Source of the DNA: Andeanibacterium sp036384795
Lineage (GTDB): Bacteria > Pseudomonadota > Alphaproteobacteria > Sphingomonadales > Sphingomonadaceae
Direction of reading: 5' to 3'
Assembly: GCA_036384795.1 (NCBI GenBank)
Contig: DASVLP010000054.1
Coordinates: 1-64,000 of the forward strand
DNA length: 64,000 bases
Shown here piece after piece: positions 8,824 to 17,004 of the stretch. The position numbers and the translations under genes are program-made. Below the pieces are notes generated by a model. It was not told where the DNA came from. It made no database searches and was given only the letters and a program-made list of their open reading frames with translations. Every line of letters begins with the position of its first letter. The first letter of the stretch is position 1.

Positions 8824-9801
8824 ATGACGACGCACACCACCCGGATGCTGATCATCGGCTCGGGCCCGGCCGGGCTTTCGGCGGCGATCTATGGCGCGCG
8901 CGCCGGGCTCCAGCCGATCGTGGTGCAGGGTCTGCAGCCGGGCGGGCAACTGACCATCACAACCGACGTCGAGAACTATCCGGGCTTTCGCGACGTGATC
9001 CAGGGGCCGTGGCTGATGCAGGAGATGCAGGCGCAGGCCGAAGCGGTCGGCACGCGGATGCTGTGGGACACGATCGTCGAGGTCGACATCGCGGGCGGCA
9101 CCCCGTTCCGCGCCGTCGGCGACGGCGGCGACGAATACATCGGCGATACGCTGGTGATCGCCACCGGCGCGCAGGCCAAGTGGCTCGGGGTTCCGGGCGA
9201 GGAAGTGCTGTCGGGCAAGGGCGTGTCGGCGTGCGCGACGTGCGACGGGTTCTTTTACCGCGGTAAGAAAGTCGCGGTGATCGGCGGCGGCAACACCGCG
9301 GTCGAGGAAGCGCTCTACCTCACCAACCATTCCGACGACGTGACACTGATCCACCGGCGCGACGAGTTGCGCTCGGAAAAGATCCTGCAGGACCGGCTGT
9401 TCGCGAACCCGAAGATCAAGGTGCTGTGGAACAAGGCCGTCGAGGGCTTCCTCGGCGATCCGACCGGCGCGGGCCTCACCGCGCTGTCGCTGCGCGACAC
9501 GGTGACCGGCGCGATGAGCGAGTTCGAAGTGCAGGGTGCGTTCGTCGCGATCGGCCACGCACCCGCGACCGAGCTGTTCAGGGACAAGTTGCCGATGGAC
9601 GCGAACGGGTACCTGCTGGTCGAGCCGGGCACGCCCAAGACTTCAGTACCGGGCGTGTTCGCCTGCGGCGACGTGTCGGACCACGTCTACCGTCAGGCGG
9701 TGACGGCGGCAGGCACCGGCTGCATGGCCGCGCTCGACGCCCAGCGGTTCCTCGCGGAGCATGAATACGCCGGCGTCGCCGAGGTGATGGCGCAGGGGTA
9801 A
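8824..9801 (+). CDS. trxB: Thioredoxin-disulfide reductase
   Basis: NADPH-dependent flavoenzyme reducing thioredoxin in the cytoplasm, 325 residues. It has an N-terminal FAD dinucleotide-binding motif (IIGSGPAGLSAAIYGARAG), the redox-active CATC in GVSACATCDGFFY, an NADPH-binding GGGNTAVEEALYL, and the C-terminal FAD motif FACGDVSDHVYRQAVTAAG. ATG 8824 is chosen because it sits immediately before the first beta strand; the frame is open much further upstream, but that part overlaps otsA. It is separated from otsA by 92 nt and is followed by the VapBC promoter region. Confidence 0.97.
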   Translation: MTTHTTRMLIIGSGPAGLSAAIYGARAGLQPIVVQGLQPGGQLTITTDVENYPGFRDVIQGPWLMQEMQAQAEAVGTRMLWDTIVEVDIAGGTPFRAVGDGGDEYIGDTLVIATGAQAKWLGVPGEEVLSGKGVSACATCDGFFYRGKKVAVIGGGNTAVEEALYLTNHSDDVTLIHRRDELRSEKILQDRLFANPKIKVLWNKAVEGFLGDPTGAGLTALSLRDTVTGAMSEFEVQGAFVAIGHAPATELFRDKLPMDANGYLLVEPGTPKTSVPGVFACGDVSDHVYRQAVTAAGTGCMAALDAQRFLAEHEYAGVAEVMAQG

Positions 9802-9802
9802 C

Positions 9803-9850
9803 TTGCGAACCGGAACATGAATGTGTATATCCTTGGCAAAGGATACACAT
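9803..9850 (+). promoter_or_regulatory. Promoter and operator of the VapBC module
   Basis: An inverted repeat spans 9821-9832 (ATGTGTATATCC) and 9841-9850 (GGATACACAT), interrupted by an 8-nt loop. It lies directly before the antitoxin start. A -35-like TTGCGA (9803-9808) and a -10-like TATATC (9827-9832) are 18 nt apart, putting the -10 element inside the palindrome. AAAGGA at 9838-9843 can serve as ribosome binding site. This layout fits autorepression by the VapBC complex. Inferred from sequence symmetry. Confidence 0.6.
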
Positions 9851-10045
9851 ATGCGCACCAATATCGTGATCGATGACCGGCTGATGTCGGAGGCGATGAA
9901 GGCCAGCGGTTCGCGTACCAAGCGTGAAGCAGTCGAGCTTGGTCTCAAAGCTCTGCTGCGCCTTTCCCGCCAGGCGGCGATCCGCAATTTCCGCGGCAAG
10001 CTCGACTGGAAGGGTGATCTCGACGCGATGCGTAGTGACACTTGA
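9851..10045 (+). CDS. vapB: VapB-type antitoxin
   Basis: A 64-residue antitoxin. The N-terminal MRTNIVIDDRLMSEAMKASG is the ribbon-helix-helix DNA-binding segment of the DUF2191/VapB family, followed by RTKREAVELGLKALLRLSRQ and a C-terminal tail (RGKLDWKGDLDAMRSDT) expected to wrap the toxin. The ATG at 9851 directly follows the palindromic operator and is preferred over an in-frame upstream ATG at 9821, which lies inside that operator. The stop codon overlaps the TTG start of vapC (TTGA), typical of coupled toxin-antitoxin translation. Confidence 0.85.
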   Translation: MRTNIVIDDRLMSEAMKASGSRTKREAVELGLKALLRLSRQAAIRNFRGKLDWKGDLDAMRSDT

Positions 10046-10437
10046 TCCTCGTCGATAGCAGCGTCTGGATCGATTATTTCCGGGGTCTGCAGACTCCGCA
10101 GACGGATCGGCTAGATGAGCTCCTTGGAGCAGAGCCTGTGGCGATCGGAGACCTGATGCTGGCGGAAGTGCTGCAGGGGTTTGATGGCGAAAAGGAATTC
10201 GAGCGGGCGCTCGAACTGCTGGAAACGCTCGATCGGATCGATATCGCCGGCCACGATGTCGCGGTCCAGGCGGCGCGCAATTTCCGCTCGCTTCGAGCCA
10301 AGGGCGTGACCGTTCGTAAGACGATCGATACCCTGATCGCCACGCGCTGCATCGAAGACGGGTTGCCGTTGCTGTTCAGCGACCGGGACTTCGATCCTTT
10401 CGTCGAGTATCTCGGATTGGTGGACGCGTCGCGCTAG
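10042..10437 (+). CDS. vapC: VapC-family PIN-domain ribonuclease toxin
   Basis: A 131-residue PIN-domain protein, predicted to cleave RNA (often initiator tRNA or rRNA) when freed from VapB. The acidic active-site set is intact: Asp5 (ILVDSSVWID), Glu42 (LAEVLQG), Asp96 (KTIDTLIA), and Asp114/Asp116 (FSDRDFDPF). It starts at TTG 10042, overlapping the vapB stop by 4 nt. The pair looks functional and sits between trxB and a convergent MAPEG gene. The module has no flanking mobility gene. Confidence 0.9.
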   Translation: MILVDSSVWIDYFRGLQTPQTDRLDELLGAEPVAIGDLMLAEVLQGFDGEKEFERALELLETLDRIDIAGHDVAVQAARNFRSLRAKGVTVRKTIDTLIATRCIEDGLPLLFSDRDFDPFVEYLGLVDASR

Positions 10438-10862
10438 AACACCGCCATCGCCGCGTGGACGATCAATGCGAGCAGGATCAGGCTCGACAGCACGAAGATC
10501 GCAAAGCGCAACGGCACCTTGTTGACCGTTGCCTGCACGAGCGAGTGCACGATCCGCACTCCGACGTAAGCCCAGCCGAGCCCGGCGTTCAGCCCGTCGC
10601 CCTGGCCGGTGATCGCCAGCACGATGGCGATCGCATAGAACACGGTCGGCGCTTCGTGCAGGTGGTTGTAGTTGTGCGCCTTCCACTGCACCCGCGGCGG
10701 CAGAACCTTGTCGAGCGTCACGTCCGGATCGTTTACCAGCCGGTCGGGATCGACTTTCGCTTTCATCATCGCCGGGATGCGGATCGCGTACATCCACAGC
10801 CACATCACCATCGTCCAGATCGCCAGCGCGACGACCGGCTCCAGAATTGCCATTCCGATCAT
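10434..10862 (-). CDS. MAPEG-family membrane protein
   Basis: A 142-residue, four-helix integral membrane protein of the MAPEG (membrane-associated proteins in eicosanoid and glutathione metabolism) family. The loop HNYNHLHEAPTVFYAIAIVL carries the conserved N-x-x-E-x-x-P pattern, and GWAYVGVRIVHSLVQ the third helix with the usual Arg and His. Bacterial members are often glutathione-dependent transferases or peroxidases, but most are uncharacterised. The ATG has a good GGGAGG-type ribosome binding site. It is convergent with vapC (4-nt overlap of the 3' ends) and lies 59 nt downstream of the dehydratase gene, so possibly co-transcribed with it. Confidence 0.8.
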   Translation of the reverse strand: MIGMAILEPVVALAIWTMVMWLWMYAIRIPAMMKAKVDPDRLVNDPDVTLDKVLPPRVQWKAHNYNHLHEAPTVFYAIAIVLAITGQGDGLNAGLGWAYVGVRIVHSLVQATVNKVPLRFAIFVLSSLILLALIVHAAMAVF

Positions 10863-10921
10863 GCCAGGTCCCTCCCTCGAACGGGAGACTGCGGCAGCGA
10901 ATTTAGATTGTCAATTGCAAC

Positions 10922-11914
10922 CTAATCGATGCCAGTGAGCACGTTTGCGAAAGTGACAGCGTCGGTATTGCCGCCGCTGAGGACCACCGCGGTCGCGCGA
11001 TCGATCGGCACCTTGCCGGCCAGCACGGCGGCGAGCGCGGCCGCGCCGCCGGGCTCGACCACCAGGTGCAGCCTTGCGAACGCCAGGCGCTGCGCGGCGC
11101 GCACTTCCGTTTCGGTGACCGCAAGCCCGAACTTGCAGCGCGCTTTCAGCACCGCGAAGTTGATCGGCCTGGTCGACGGCGTCTGCAGCGCGTCGCAGGC
11201 GGTCGGTGGGGCATCCTTCGCCACCGGCACGATTTCGCCGGCGGCGAGGCTGAGGCGCACGTCGTCCCAGCCGGCCGGCTCGACCGGCACGATGTCCGCG
11301 CCGGGGCAGGCGAGGGCGAGCCCGGCCGAAAGCCCGCCGCCCCCGCACGGCGCGACGATCCGGCTGGGCCCCTCGATCCCGCGCTCGGCGAATTGCGCCG
11401 CCAGCTCGATCCCGATGCTGCCCTGGCCCTCGATCACCCACGGGTCGCCGAATGCATGCACCACGGTTGCGCCGCTTTGGGCGGCCAACGCCGCGGCGAT
11501 CGCGTCGCGATCGCCTCCCGGCCGGTCGTAGAGCACCAGTTCGGCGCCAAGCGCCCGGGTTGCGTCGAGCTTAGCCCTCGGCGCATCGCGCGGCATCACG
11601 ATCGTCGCCGCGATCCCCAGCCGCCGCGCCGCCCAGGCGACGCCCTGCGCATGGTTTCCGCTCGACACGCCGACCACCCCGCGCAAGCGCTCCTCGGCCG
11701 AAAGCTCGCTCAGCCGGTTCCATGCGCCCCTGATCTTGAACGCGCCGATCGGCTGCAGGCACTCGGCTTTGCACCACACCGTCTCGCCCTCGATCTCGAG
11801 CGGCAGCAGCGGGGTCGGCGGCAGCAAGGCGGCAATCTTTTCGGCGGCGCCGGCGACACCCTCGCGCGTGGGCGGCCGGAGATCGGGCGGGATCGTCTTG
11901 CTGTCCACGGGCAT
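10922..11914 (-). CDS. Threonine/serine dehydratase-like PLP enzyme
   Basis: A fold-type II PLP enzyme of 330 residues, related to catabolic threonine ammonia-lyase and serine racemase/dehydratase. The PLP-binding lysine is Lys60 in QPIGAFKIRGA. The substrate-binding loop is SSGNHAQG (about 84-91), and the phosphate-binding glycine loop is CGGGGLSAG (about 185-193). There is no C-terminal ACT or regulatory domain, so it resembles the short catabolic form rather than biosynthetic IlvA. It probably deaminates L-threonine or L-serine to the 2-oxoacid; 2-oxobutyrate from threonine would give propionyl-CoA, but a link with the distant pcc cluster is speculation. Confidence 0.82.
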   Translation of the reverse strand: MPVDSKTIPPDLRPPTREGVAGAAEKIAALLPPTPLLPLEIEGETVWCKAECLQPIGAFKIRGAWNRLSELSAEERLRGVVGVSSGNHAQGVAWAARRLGIAATIVMPRDAPRAKLDATRALGAELVLYDRPGGDRDAIAAALAAQSGATVVHAFGDPWVIEGQGSIGIELAAQFAERGIEGPSRIVAPCGGGGLSAGLALACPGADIVPVEPAGWDDVRLSLAAGEIVPVAKDAPPTACDALQTPSTRPINFAVLKARCKFGLAVTETEVRAAQRLAFARLHLVVEPGGAAALAAVLAGKVPIDRATAVVLSGGNTDAVTFANVLTGID

Positions 11915-11924
11915 TTCCCTATGA

Positions 11925-11996
11925 GTCCCCGCGCAGGCGGGGACCGCCTTCCACCGCTGGAACGCCAGTGGCAGAGGCCCCCGCCTTCGCGGGGGC
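11925..11996. repeat. Palindromic repeat element (family G)
   Basis: Two perfect hairpins flank a small central dyad. The left is GTCCCCGC-GCAG-GCGGGGAC (11925-11944), the right is GCCCCCGC-CTTC-GCGGGGGC (11977-11996), and the centre is CTGG-AACG-CCAG. The element fills the divergent spacer between the dehydratase and carboxynorspermidine synthase genes, ending 24 nt before the latter's ATG. It has the same hairpin-dyad-hairpin plan as the other repeat families in the window. Confidence 0.75.
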
Positions 11997-12020
11997 GCGC
12001 GGAGATTTCAAGGAGAACAT

Positions 12021-13232
12021 ATGTCCAAGCTTCTGGTGATCGGCGCCGGCGGCGTGAGTTCGGTCGCGGTGCACAAGATGGCGATGAATCCCGCGATCTT
12101 CCCCGAGATCCATCTCGCCAGCCGCACCAAGGCCAAGTGCGACGCGATCGCTGTCAGCGTGAAGGCGCGCACCGGGCAGGATATCGCGACTTACGAGATC
12201 GACGCGGAGGAAGTGCCGGCGCTGGTCAACCTGATCCGCCGGATCGAGCCCGCATTGGTGGTCAACCTCGCGCTGCCGTACCAGGACCTGCCGATCATGG
12301 ACGCGTGCCTCGAAACCGGGGTCGATTACCTCGACACCGCGAACTACGAGCCGAAGGACCAGGCCAAGTTCGAATACAGCTGGCAGTGGGCCTATCAGGA
12401 TCGCTTCCGCGACAAGGGCATCATGGCGCTATTGGGGAGCGGGTTCGATCCGGGCGTCACCAGCGTGTTCGCGATGTGGCTCAAGAAGCACAAGCTCAAG
12501 ACCATCCGCACGCTCGACATCCTCGATTGCAACGGCGGCGATCACGGCCAGGCGTTCGCGACCAACTTCAACCCAGAGATCAACATCCGCGAAGTCACCG
12601 CGCCCGCGCGCCATTGGGAGAACGGCGAGTTCGTCGAAACCCCGGCAATGGCGAAGAAAGTCGAGTTCGATTTCGAGGGCGTCGGCCCGAAGAACATGTA
12701 CATGATGTACCACGAGGAGCTCGAAAGCCTCGCCAGGTTCGTCCCCGAGATGGAGCGCGCGCGCTTCTGGATGACCTTCGGCGACGAGTACATCAAGCAC
12801 CTCACCGTGCTGCAGAACGTCGGCATGACCCGGATCGATCCGGTGATGTACGAAGGCCGTCCGATCGTGCCGCTGCAATTCCTGAAGGCGGTGCTGCCCG
12901 AGCCTGCGAGCCTCGGCCCAACCACCAAGGGCAAGACCAACATCGGCGTGATCGCAACCGGAGAACCGCTCGCAGGTGGGGCCGAGAAGACCTTCTACAT
13001 CAAGAACATTTGCGATCACGAAGACGCGTACGAGGAGACCGGCAACCAGGCGGTGAGCTACACCACCGGCGTCCCGGCGATGATCGGCGCGGCGATGATG
13101 GTGACCGGCAAATGGCGCGGGGAGGGCGTGTTCAACATCGAACAGTTCCACCCCGATCCGTTCATGGACATGCTCAATACACAAGGCCTGCCGTGGACGG
13201 TGGAGGAACTGCCGGGGCCGGTGGATTTTTGA
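12021..13232 (+). CDS. Carboxynorspermidine synthase (saccharopine dehydrogenase family)
   Basis: A 403-residue NAD(P)H-dependent enzyme. The N-terminal Rossmann motif is LLVIGAGGVSSVAVHKMA, followed by VNLALPYQDLPIMDACLETG and GSGFDPGVTSVFA, both typical of carboxyspermidine/carboxynorspermidine dehydrogenase (CASDH) in the saccharopine dehydrogenase family. It condenses aspartate semialdehyde with putrescine or diaminopropane to carboxyspermidine/carboxynorspermidine. The assignment is strengthened by carboxynorspermidine decarboxylase 0.5 kb downstream and ornithine decarboxylase 2.5 kb downstream. An AAGGAG ribosome binding site precedes the ATG. It is often annotated simply as saccharopine dehydrogenase or lysine 1-dehydrogenase. 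Confidence 0.88.
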   Translation: MSKLLVIGAGGVSSVAVHKMAMNPAIFPEIHLASRTKAKCDAIAVSVKARTGQDIATYEIDAEEVPALVNLIRRIEPALVVNLALPYQDLPIMDACLETGVDYLDTANYEPKDQAKFEYSWQWAYQDRFRDKGIMALLGSGFDPGVTSVFAMWLKKHKLKTIRTLDILDCNGGDHGQAFATNFNPEINIREVTAPARHWENGEFVETPAMAKKVEFDFEGVGPKNMYMMYHEELESLARFVPEMERARFWMTFGDEYIKHLTVLQNVGMTRIDPVMYEGRPIVPLQFLKAVLPEPASLGPTTKGKTNIGVIATGEPLAGGAEKTFYIKNICDHEDAYEETGNQAVSYTTGVPAMIGAAMMVTGKWRGEGVFNIEQFHPDPFMDMLNTQGLPWTVEELPGPVDF

Positions 13233-13717
13233 TGTCCGTCGGCTGGCGTGACTTTGCGTTTGTTCCCGACAAAGAGCTTGGCGGGGAAATTGTGGCCGCT
13301 TGGCATTGGCTCGTTGGTGGTTCGAACTGGACACCTTTCTTGTGCTCAAAGCTCGGCGATGTATTCTTCGAATGGCCGGACGGAACAGTCGGTTGGTTGA
13401 GTTGCGCGGCGGGATCGGTTGAAGGCGTCGCGCCCGACAGAGCTTCGTTTGACGAAGTATGCCGCAAAAGCGGAGACGAGGTTACTCTGTGGTTCGGCCC
13501 AAGCTTGATAAGAGCCCTTCATGGCGCGGGAAAAGTGCCCGTTGACGGCCAGTGCTATCTGTTCATAACGCTCCCGATTTTCGCTGAGTGCCGGTACTCT
13601 GAAGACAATTTTGCCGTTGTGCCAGTCCGCGAAGTGTTTGTCGGCGTGTCTGACGTGCACCAGCAGATTGCCGAGTTGCCCGACGGTGCCAAAGTCCAGA
13701 TCAAGGTTGTCGACTAG
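13232..13717 (+). CDS. DUF1851/Tdi1-like domain protein inside the polyamine operon
   Basis: A 161-residue soluble protein. The central LGDVFFEWPDGTVGWLSC followed by VEGVAPDRASFDEVC, and the C-terminal VDGQCYLFITLPIFAECRY with VVPVREVF, match the T6SS immunity protein Tdi1 C-terminal domain (DUF1851) as I know it. Family members accompany toxins as immunity proteins, but many are orphans. The ATG overlaps the previous stop (TGATG) and its own stop touches the next ATG (TAGATG), so it is embedded in the transcript. Codon usage is visibly less GC-biased than its neighbours, suggesting acquisition. No toxin gene is nearby. The function here is unknown. Confidence 0.65.
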   Translation: MSVGWRDFAFVPDKELGGEIVAAWHWLVGGSNWTPFLCSKLGDVFFEWPDGTVGWLSCAAGSVEGVAPDRASFDEVCRKSGDEVTLWFGPSLIRALHGAGKVPVDGQCYLFITLPIFAECRYSEDNFAVVPVREVFVGVSDVHQQIAELPDGAKVQIKVVD

Positions 13718-14896
13718 ATGGAAACCCGCGCCGGCGATCCTGGAGCATTCGCCCAGTTCGACCTTTCCCGCGTCGACAGTCCCGCGTTCGTGGTCGATGC
13801 CGCGAAACTGCGCGACAACTTGCGGGTGCTCGCCGAAGTGCGCGATGCGGCGGGGATCAAGGTGCTCGCGGCGCTGAAGGCGTTCAGCATGTGGGCGACC
13901 GCGCCGATCATCGGCGAATACCTCGACGGCGTATGCACCTCGGGCTTGTGGGAAGCGCGGCTCGCGGCCGAGCATTACGACGGCGAGATCGCGACGTTCT
14001 CGCCGGCCTACAAGCCGGACGAGCTCGAGGAAATCTGCCGGCTGTCGGACCACGTGATCTTCAACAACCCGCTGCAGCTCGCGCGGTGCGCGCCGATCCT
14101 CGATCTCGCCCGCTCGCGTGGGTTCGATTTCGACGTCGGCTTGCGGATCAACCCGCTCCACGCCGAAGGCGAGGTGCCGCGTTACGATCCGTGCGCGCCG
14201 CATTCGCGGCTCGGGTTTCCGATCGACCAGCTCGAGCCCGAGCATCTCGAGCTGGTCGACGGCATCCACTTCCACACCCTGTGCGAGCAGGACCTCGAGC
14301 CGCTCAAGCGCACGTGGGACAAGGTGTTCGACCATCTGGAGCCCTATTTCGGCCAGTTCAAATGGCTCAATTTCGGCGGCGGCCACCACATCACCCGCGC
14401 CGACTACCAGCGCGAGGAACTGGTCGAGTTCCTGAGGGACGTGGCTGACGACACGGGTGCGGAGCTCTATCTCGAGCCGGGCGAGGCGGTGGCGCTCGAT
14501 GCCGGCATCCTGGTCGGCACGTTGCTCGATGCGCAGTGGAACGAGATGCCGGTGGCGATCACCGACATTTCCGCCACCTGCCACATGCCGGACGTGATCG
14601 AGGCGCCGTATCGCCCCGCGATGCTGCATGAGGAGGATCTAGGCGAGGGCGAGCCGGTGCGGCTGGGTGGCCCGTCGTGCCTCGCGGGCGACGTGATCGG
14701 CGACTATCGCCTGCCGGTGCCGCTGAAGCCCGGCGAGCGGATCGCGTTCCTGGACCAGGCGCATTACTCGATGGTCAAGACGACCACGTTCAATGGAGTT
14801 CCGCTGCCCTCAATCTGGCTGTGGGATTCGGAGAGCGACTCGCTCGAACAGGTGCGCAAGTTCGGTTACGAGGATTTTCGCGACCGGCTGTCGTGA
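13718..14896 (+). CDS. nspC: Carboxynorspermidine decarboxylase
   Basis: A fold-type III PLP decarboxylase of 392 residues that converts carboxynorspermidine/carboxyspermidine to norspermidine/spermidine. The PLP lysine is Lys54 in LAALKAFSMW, the CANSDC version of the usual YAVKAN motif. FHTLCEQ, NFGGGHHITRADY and LYLEPGEAV supply the phosphate-binding and substrate regions, and GPSCLAGD carries the active-site Cys. The ATG directly follows the stop of the DUF1851-like gene. With the upstream CASDH it forms the alternative spermidine route found in many bacteria that lack SpeE/SpeD. Confidence 0.93.
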   Translation: METRAGDPGAFAQFDLSRVDSPAFVVDAAKLRDNLRVLAEVRDAAGIKVLAALKAFSMWATAPIIGEYLDGVCTSGLWEARLAAEHYDGEIATFSPAYKPDELEEICRLSDHVIFNNPLQLARCAPILDLARSRGFDFDVGLRINPLHAEGEVPRYDPCAPHSRLGFPIDQLEPEHLELVDGIHFHTLCEQDLEPLKRTWDKVFDHLEPYFGQFKWLNFGGGHHITRADYQREELVEFLRDVADDTGAELYLEPGEAVALDAGILVGTLLDAQWNEMPVAITDISATCHMPDVIEAPYRPAMLHEEDLGEGEPVRLGGPSCLAGDVIGDYRLPVPLKPGERIAFLDQAHYSMVKTTTFNGVPLPSIWLWDSESDSLEQVRKFGYEDFRDRLS

Positions 14897-14959
14897 TAGT
14901 GTCACGGCACCGTGAACCGGACGGCGTGGGCCGGCAACAGGCATTGAGGAGAGGAATCG

Positions 14960-15607
14960 ATGGTTCGTCACATGGCAAATATCGCGGCGCTTTCGGCCTT
15001 GGCGATGGCTGGTTCGGCGTGGGGCGCCACGGCGCCGGGCAAAGCTCCGGCGGCAGCCGTCCCAGCCAAGGGTTCGGCCGCCGCCGCGCCGGCCAAGACC
15101 ACGCCGGCGCCGGCCCGGACCGCTGCCGCCGTGCCGCCTGCGCCCGCCAACGGTTCGCAGGTTATCCATGCGGTGGGCATCGTCGATCTGCAGCAGTTCG
15201 TCACCCAGCATGGGGACACCGTGATCGGCACCGGCAACAACGGCGCTGTCACGGTTGCTGCCAAGACCGCTCGCGGGTTGAGCTATGAGCTCGTCGGCAG
15301 CGCCTGCAAGCAGCCCGGCGTCGTCGGGTGCGAGAGCATCTTCATGCAGGTCAAGTTCGCGATGAAGCCGACTGTGACCGATGCTACGTTGTCAAAAGCC
15401 AACACCAATTTTGCAGCGGTGAAGGTCTGGAAGGATGCCGCCGGCACGGTCGTCGGCATCTCGCGCTACATGGTGCTGGGAGGCGGGGTGACTCGCCAGA
15501 ACGTGCTCGACAACATCGAGTTGCTGGTGGCGATGGCGCCCGCCGCGGCGCAGATTGCGTTCGGGGCCGCGCCCGCAGCCGCTCCGGCACCTGCTGCGAA
15601 GAAATAG
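14960..15607 (+). CDS. Secreted YbjN-domain protein
   Basis: A 215-residue exported protein. The signal peptide covers about residues 1-22 (cleavage near SAWG-AT). A low-complexity Ala/Pro/Lys linker follows to about residue 65. The YbjN-like domain (about 70-190) has GTGNNGAVTVAAKTARGLSY, paired cysteines (SACKQPGVVGCESIFM) and KANTNFAAVKVWKDAAG, then a GGGVTRQNVLDNIELL helix. The C-terminus is again Ala/Pro-rich. YbjN proteins are chaperone-like or regulatory folds of poorly known role. GAGGAGAGGAA lies just before the ATG. It sits between two polyamine genes but is separated from ornithine decarboxylase by a structured 193-nt leader. Confidence 0.75.
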   Translation: MVRHMANIAALSALAMAGSAWGATAPGKAPAAAVPAKGSAAAAPAKTTPAPARTAAAVPPAPANGSQVIHAVGIVDLQQFVTQHGDTVIGTGNNGAVTVAAKTARGLSYELVGSACKQPGVVGCESIFMQVKFAMKPTVTDATLSKANTNFAAVKVWKDAAGTVVGISRYMVLGGGVTRQNVLDNIELLVAMAPAAAQIAFGAAPAAAPAPAAKK

Positions 15608-15708
15608 CGGTAACGTGCGGAGAAAAAAGAGAATTTCTCCGATACTCGGCTCGGCGCTCGCACGGCTCCAACTCTCGTTCGCAGCGTGATTTTTTCTTGC
15701 AGATCGCG

Positions 15709-15739
15709 GCGGGGGGCCTATATCGACCCCCGCTGCCCC
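15709..15739 (+). promoter_or_regulatory. Hairpin-rich leader of the ornithine decarboxylase gene
   Basis: Within the 193-nt spacer upstream of ornithine decarboxylase there is a perfect 7-bp GC stem, GCGGGGG (15709-15715) with CCCCCGC (15727-15733) around an 11-nt loop. A small CCCC-AA-GGGG hairpin (about 15736-15745) and then GGAGGT at 15787-15792 follow. Ornithine decarboxylase leaders in alphaproteobacteria can carry a conserved regulatory RNA (the speF leader). Whether this is a member cannot be decided by eye. It could also simply terminate the YbjN transcript, though no T-run follows. Confidence 0.35.
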
Positions 15740-15800
15740 AAGGGGACTTCCTAACCGCAAGGCAGCCTTGTTCAAACTTACCGTTTGGAGGTCCCTTGAG

Positions 15801-17003
15801 TTGCACAGCTATCCTGATGCTTCGGCTGTAGTCCGCGCCCTCGCGCCGGACGAACCTGTAATCCTCAATCGCCCGCACGCTGCTGCGCGCGCCGCCGGTT
15901 TCTTCGTCGAGAAGTTCCCGGGGACGACGATGTATGCGGTGAAGGCCAACCCCTCGCCTGAGCTTCTGCGGGTGCTGTGGGACAGCGGCGTCACCCATTA
16001 CGACGTCGCCTCGATCGCCGAGGTCCGGCTGGTGCGGCGTACCCTGCCCGAGGCGGTGCTGTGCTTCATGCACCCGGTGAAGACCGCGCGCGCGATCGCC
16101 GAAGCCTATCATGCCCATGGCGTGCGCGTGTTCAGCCTCGACACCGCCGAAGAGCTCGACAAGATCGTGGCCGCGACCGCGGACGAGGATGGGCACGAAG
16201 CGCAGGATCTCTCGCTGCTGGTGCGCCTCAGGGTCTCGTCCGAGTTCGCCGAGCTGAGCCTTGCCTCCAAGTTCGGGATCGATCTCGCCGACGCGGCGCC
16301 GCTGCTCCAGGCCGCGCGCCAGCATTGCGACGCGCTGGGCATCTGCTTCCACGTCGGCAGCCAGGCGATGACGCCCTATGCGTTCATCCAGGCGCTCGAG
16401 CGCGTCCGCGCCGCGATCGCCGAGGCGGCGGTGACGGTCGACATCGTCGACGTGGGTGGCGGATTCCCGAGCGTCTATCCGGGGATGGAGCCGCCGCCGC
16501 TCGAGGATTACTTCGCGATCATCCATCGCCACTTCGAGGCGCTGCCGATCGCCTACAACGCGGAGCTGTGGTGCGAGCCCGGCCGTGCGCTGTGCGCCGA
16601 GTACAATTCGCTGGTCGTCCGGGTCGAGCGCCGCCGCGGCGGCGAGCTCTACATCAACGACGGCTCCTACGGCGCGCTGTTCGACGCGGCGCATGTCGGC
16701 TGGCGGTTCCCGGTGATCGCGCTGGCTGGCGGCTTGCGCGGACCGCTCGAGGAATTCGCGTTCTACGGGCCAACTTGCGACGATGCCGACTACATGAAGG
16801 GGCCCTTCATGCTGCCGGCGGACATCCAGGCGGGCGACTATGTCGAAGTCGGCATGCTCGGCGCCTACGGCGCGGCGATGAAGACCGGGTTCAACGGTTT
16901 CGGCGAGGCCGAGGCGGTCGAGGTCACAGACGAGCCGATGGCCAGCCTCTATCGCGGCGACCGCACGCAGCCGGCGAGCGACAACGTGGTGAGCCTGCGG
17001 TAG
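15801..17003 (+). CDS. odc: Ornithine decarboxylase (fold type III)
   Basis: PLP-dependent enzyme forming putrescine from L-ornithine (some homologues also act on lysine), 400 residues. PLP lysine is Lys48 in MYAVKANPSP. FHVGSQAMTPYAF, DVGGGFPSVYPGM and WCEPGRALCAEY give the cofactor-binding sites, and FYGPTCDDADYM holds the catalytic Cys and Asp. The frame extends back to TTG 15768, but I choose TTG 15801 because GGAGGT (15787-15792) is 8 nt before it and the reading then begins HSYPDASAVVRAL. Putrescine from this enzyme feeds the CASDH/CANSDC steps upstream. Confidence 0.93.
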   Translation: MHSYPDASAVVRALAPDEPVILNRPHAAARAAGFFVEKFPGTTMYAVKANPSPELLRVLWDSGVTHYDVASIAEVRLVRRTLPEAVLCFMHPVKTARAIAEAYHAHGVRVFSLDTAEELDKIVAATADEDGHEAQDLSLLVRLRVSSEFAELSLASKFGIDLADAAPLLQAARQHCDALGICFHVGSQAMTPYAFIQALERVRAAIAEAAVTVDIVDVGGGFPSVYPGMEPPPLEDYFAIIHRHFEALPIAYNAELWCEPGRALCAEYNSLVVRVERRRGGELYINDGSYGALFDAAHVGWRFPVIALAGGLRGPLEEFAFYGPTCDDADYMKGPFMLPADIQAGDYVEVGMLGAYGAAMKTGFNGFGEAEAVEVTDEPMASLYRGDRTQPASDNVVSLR

Positions 17004-17004
17004 T

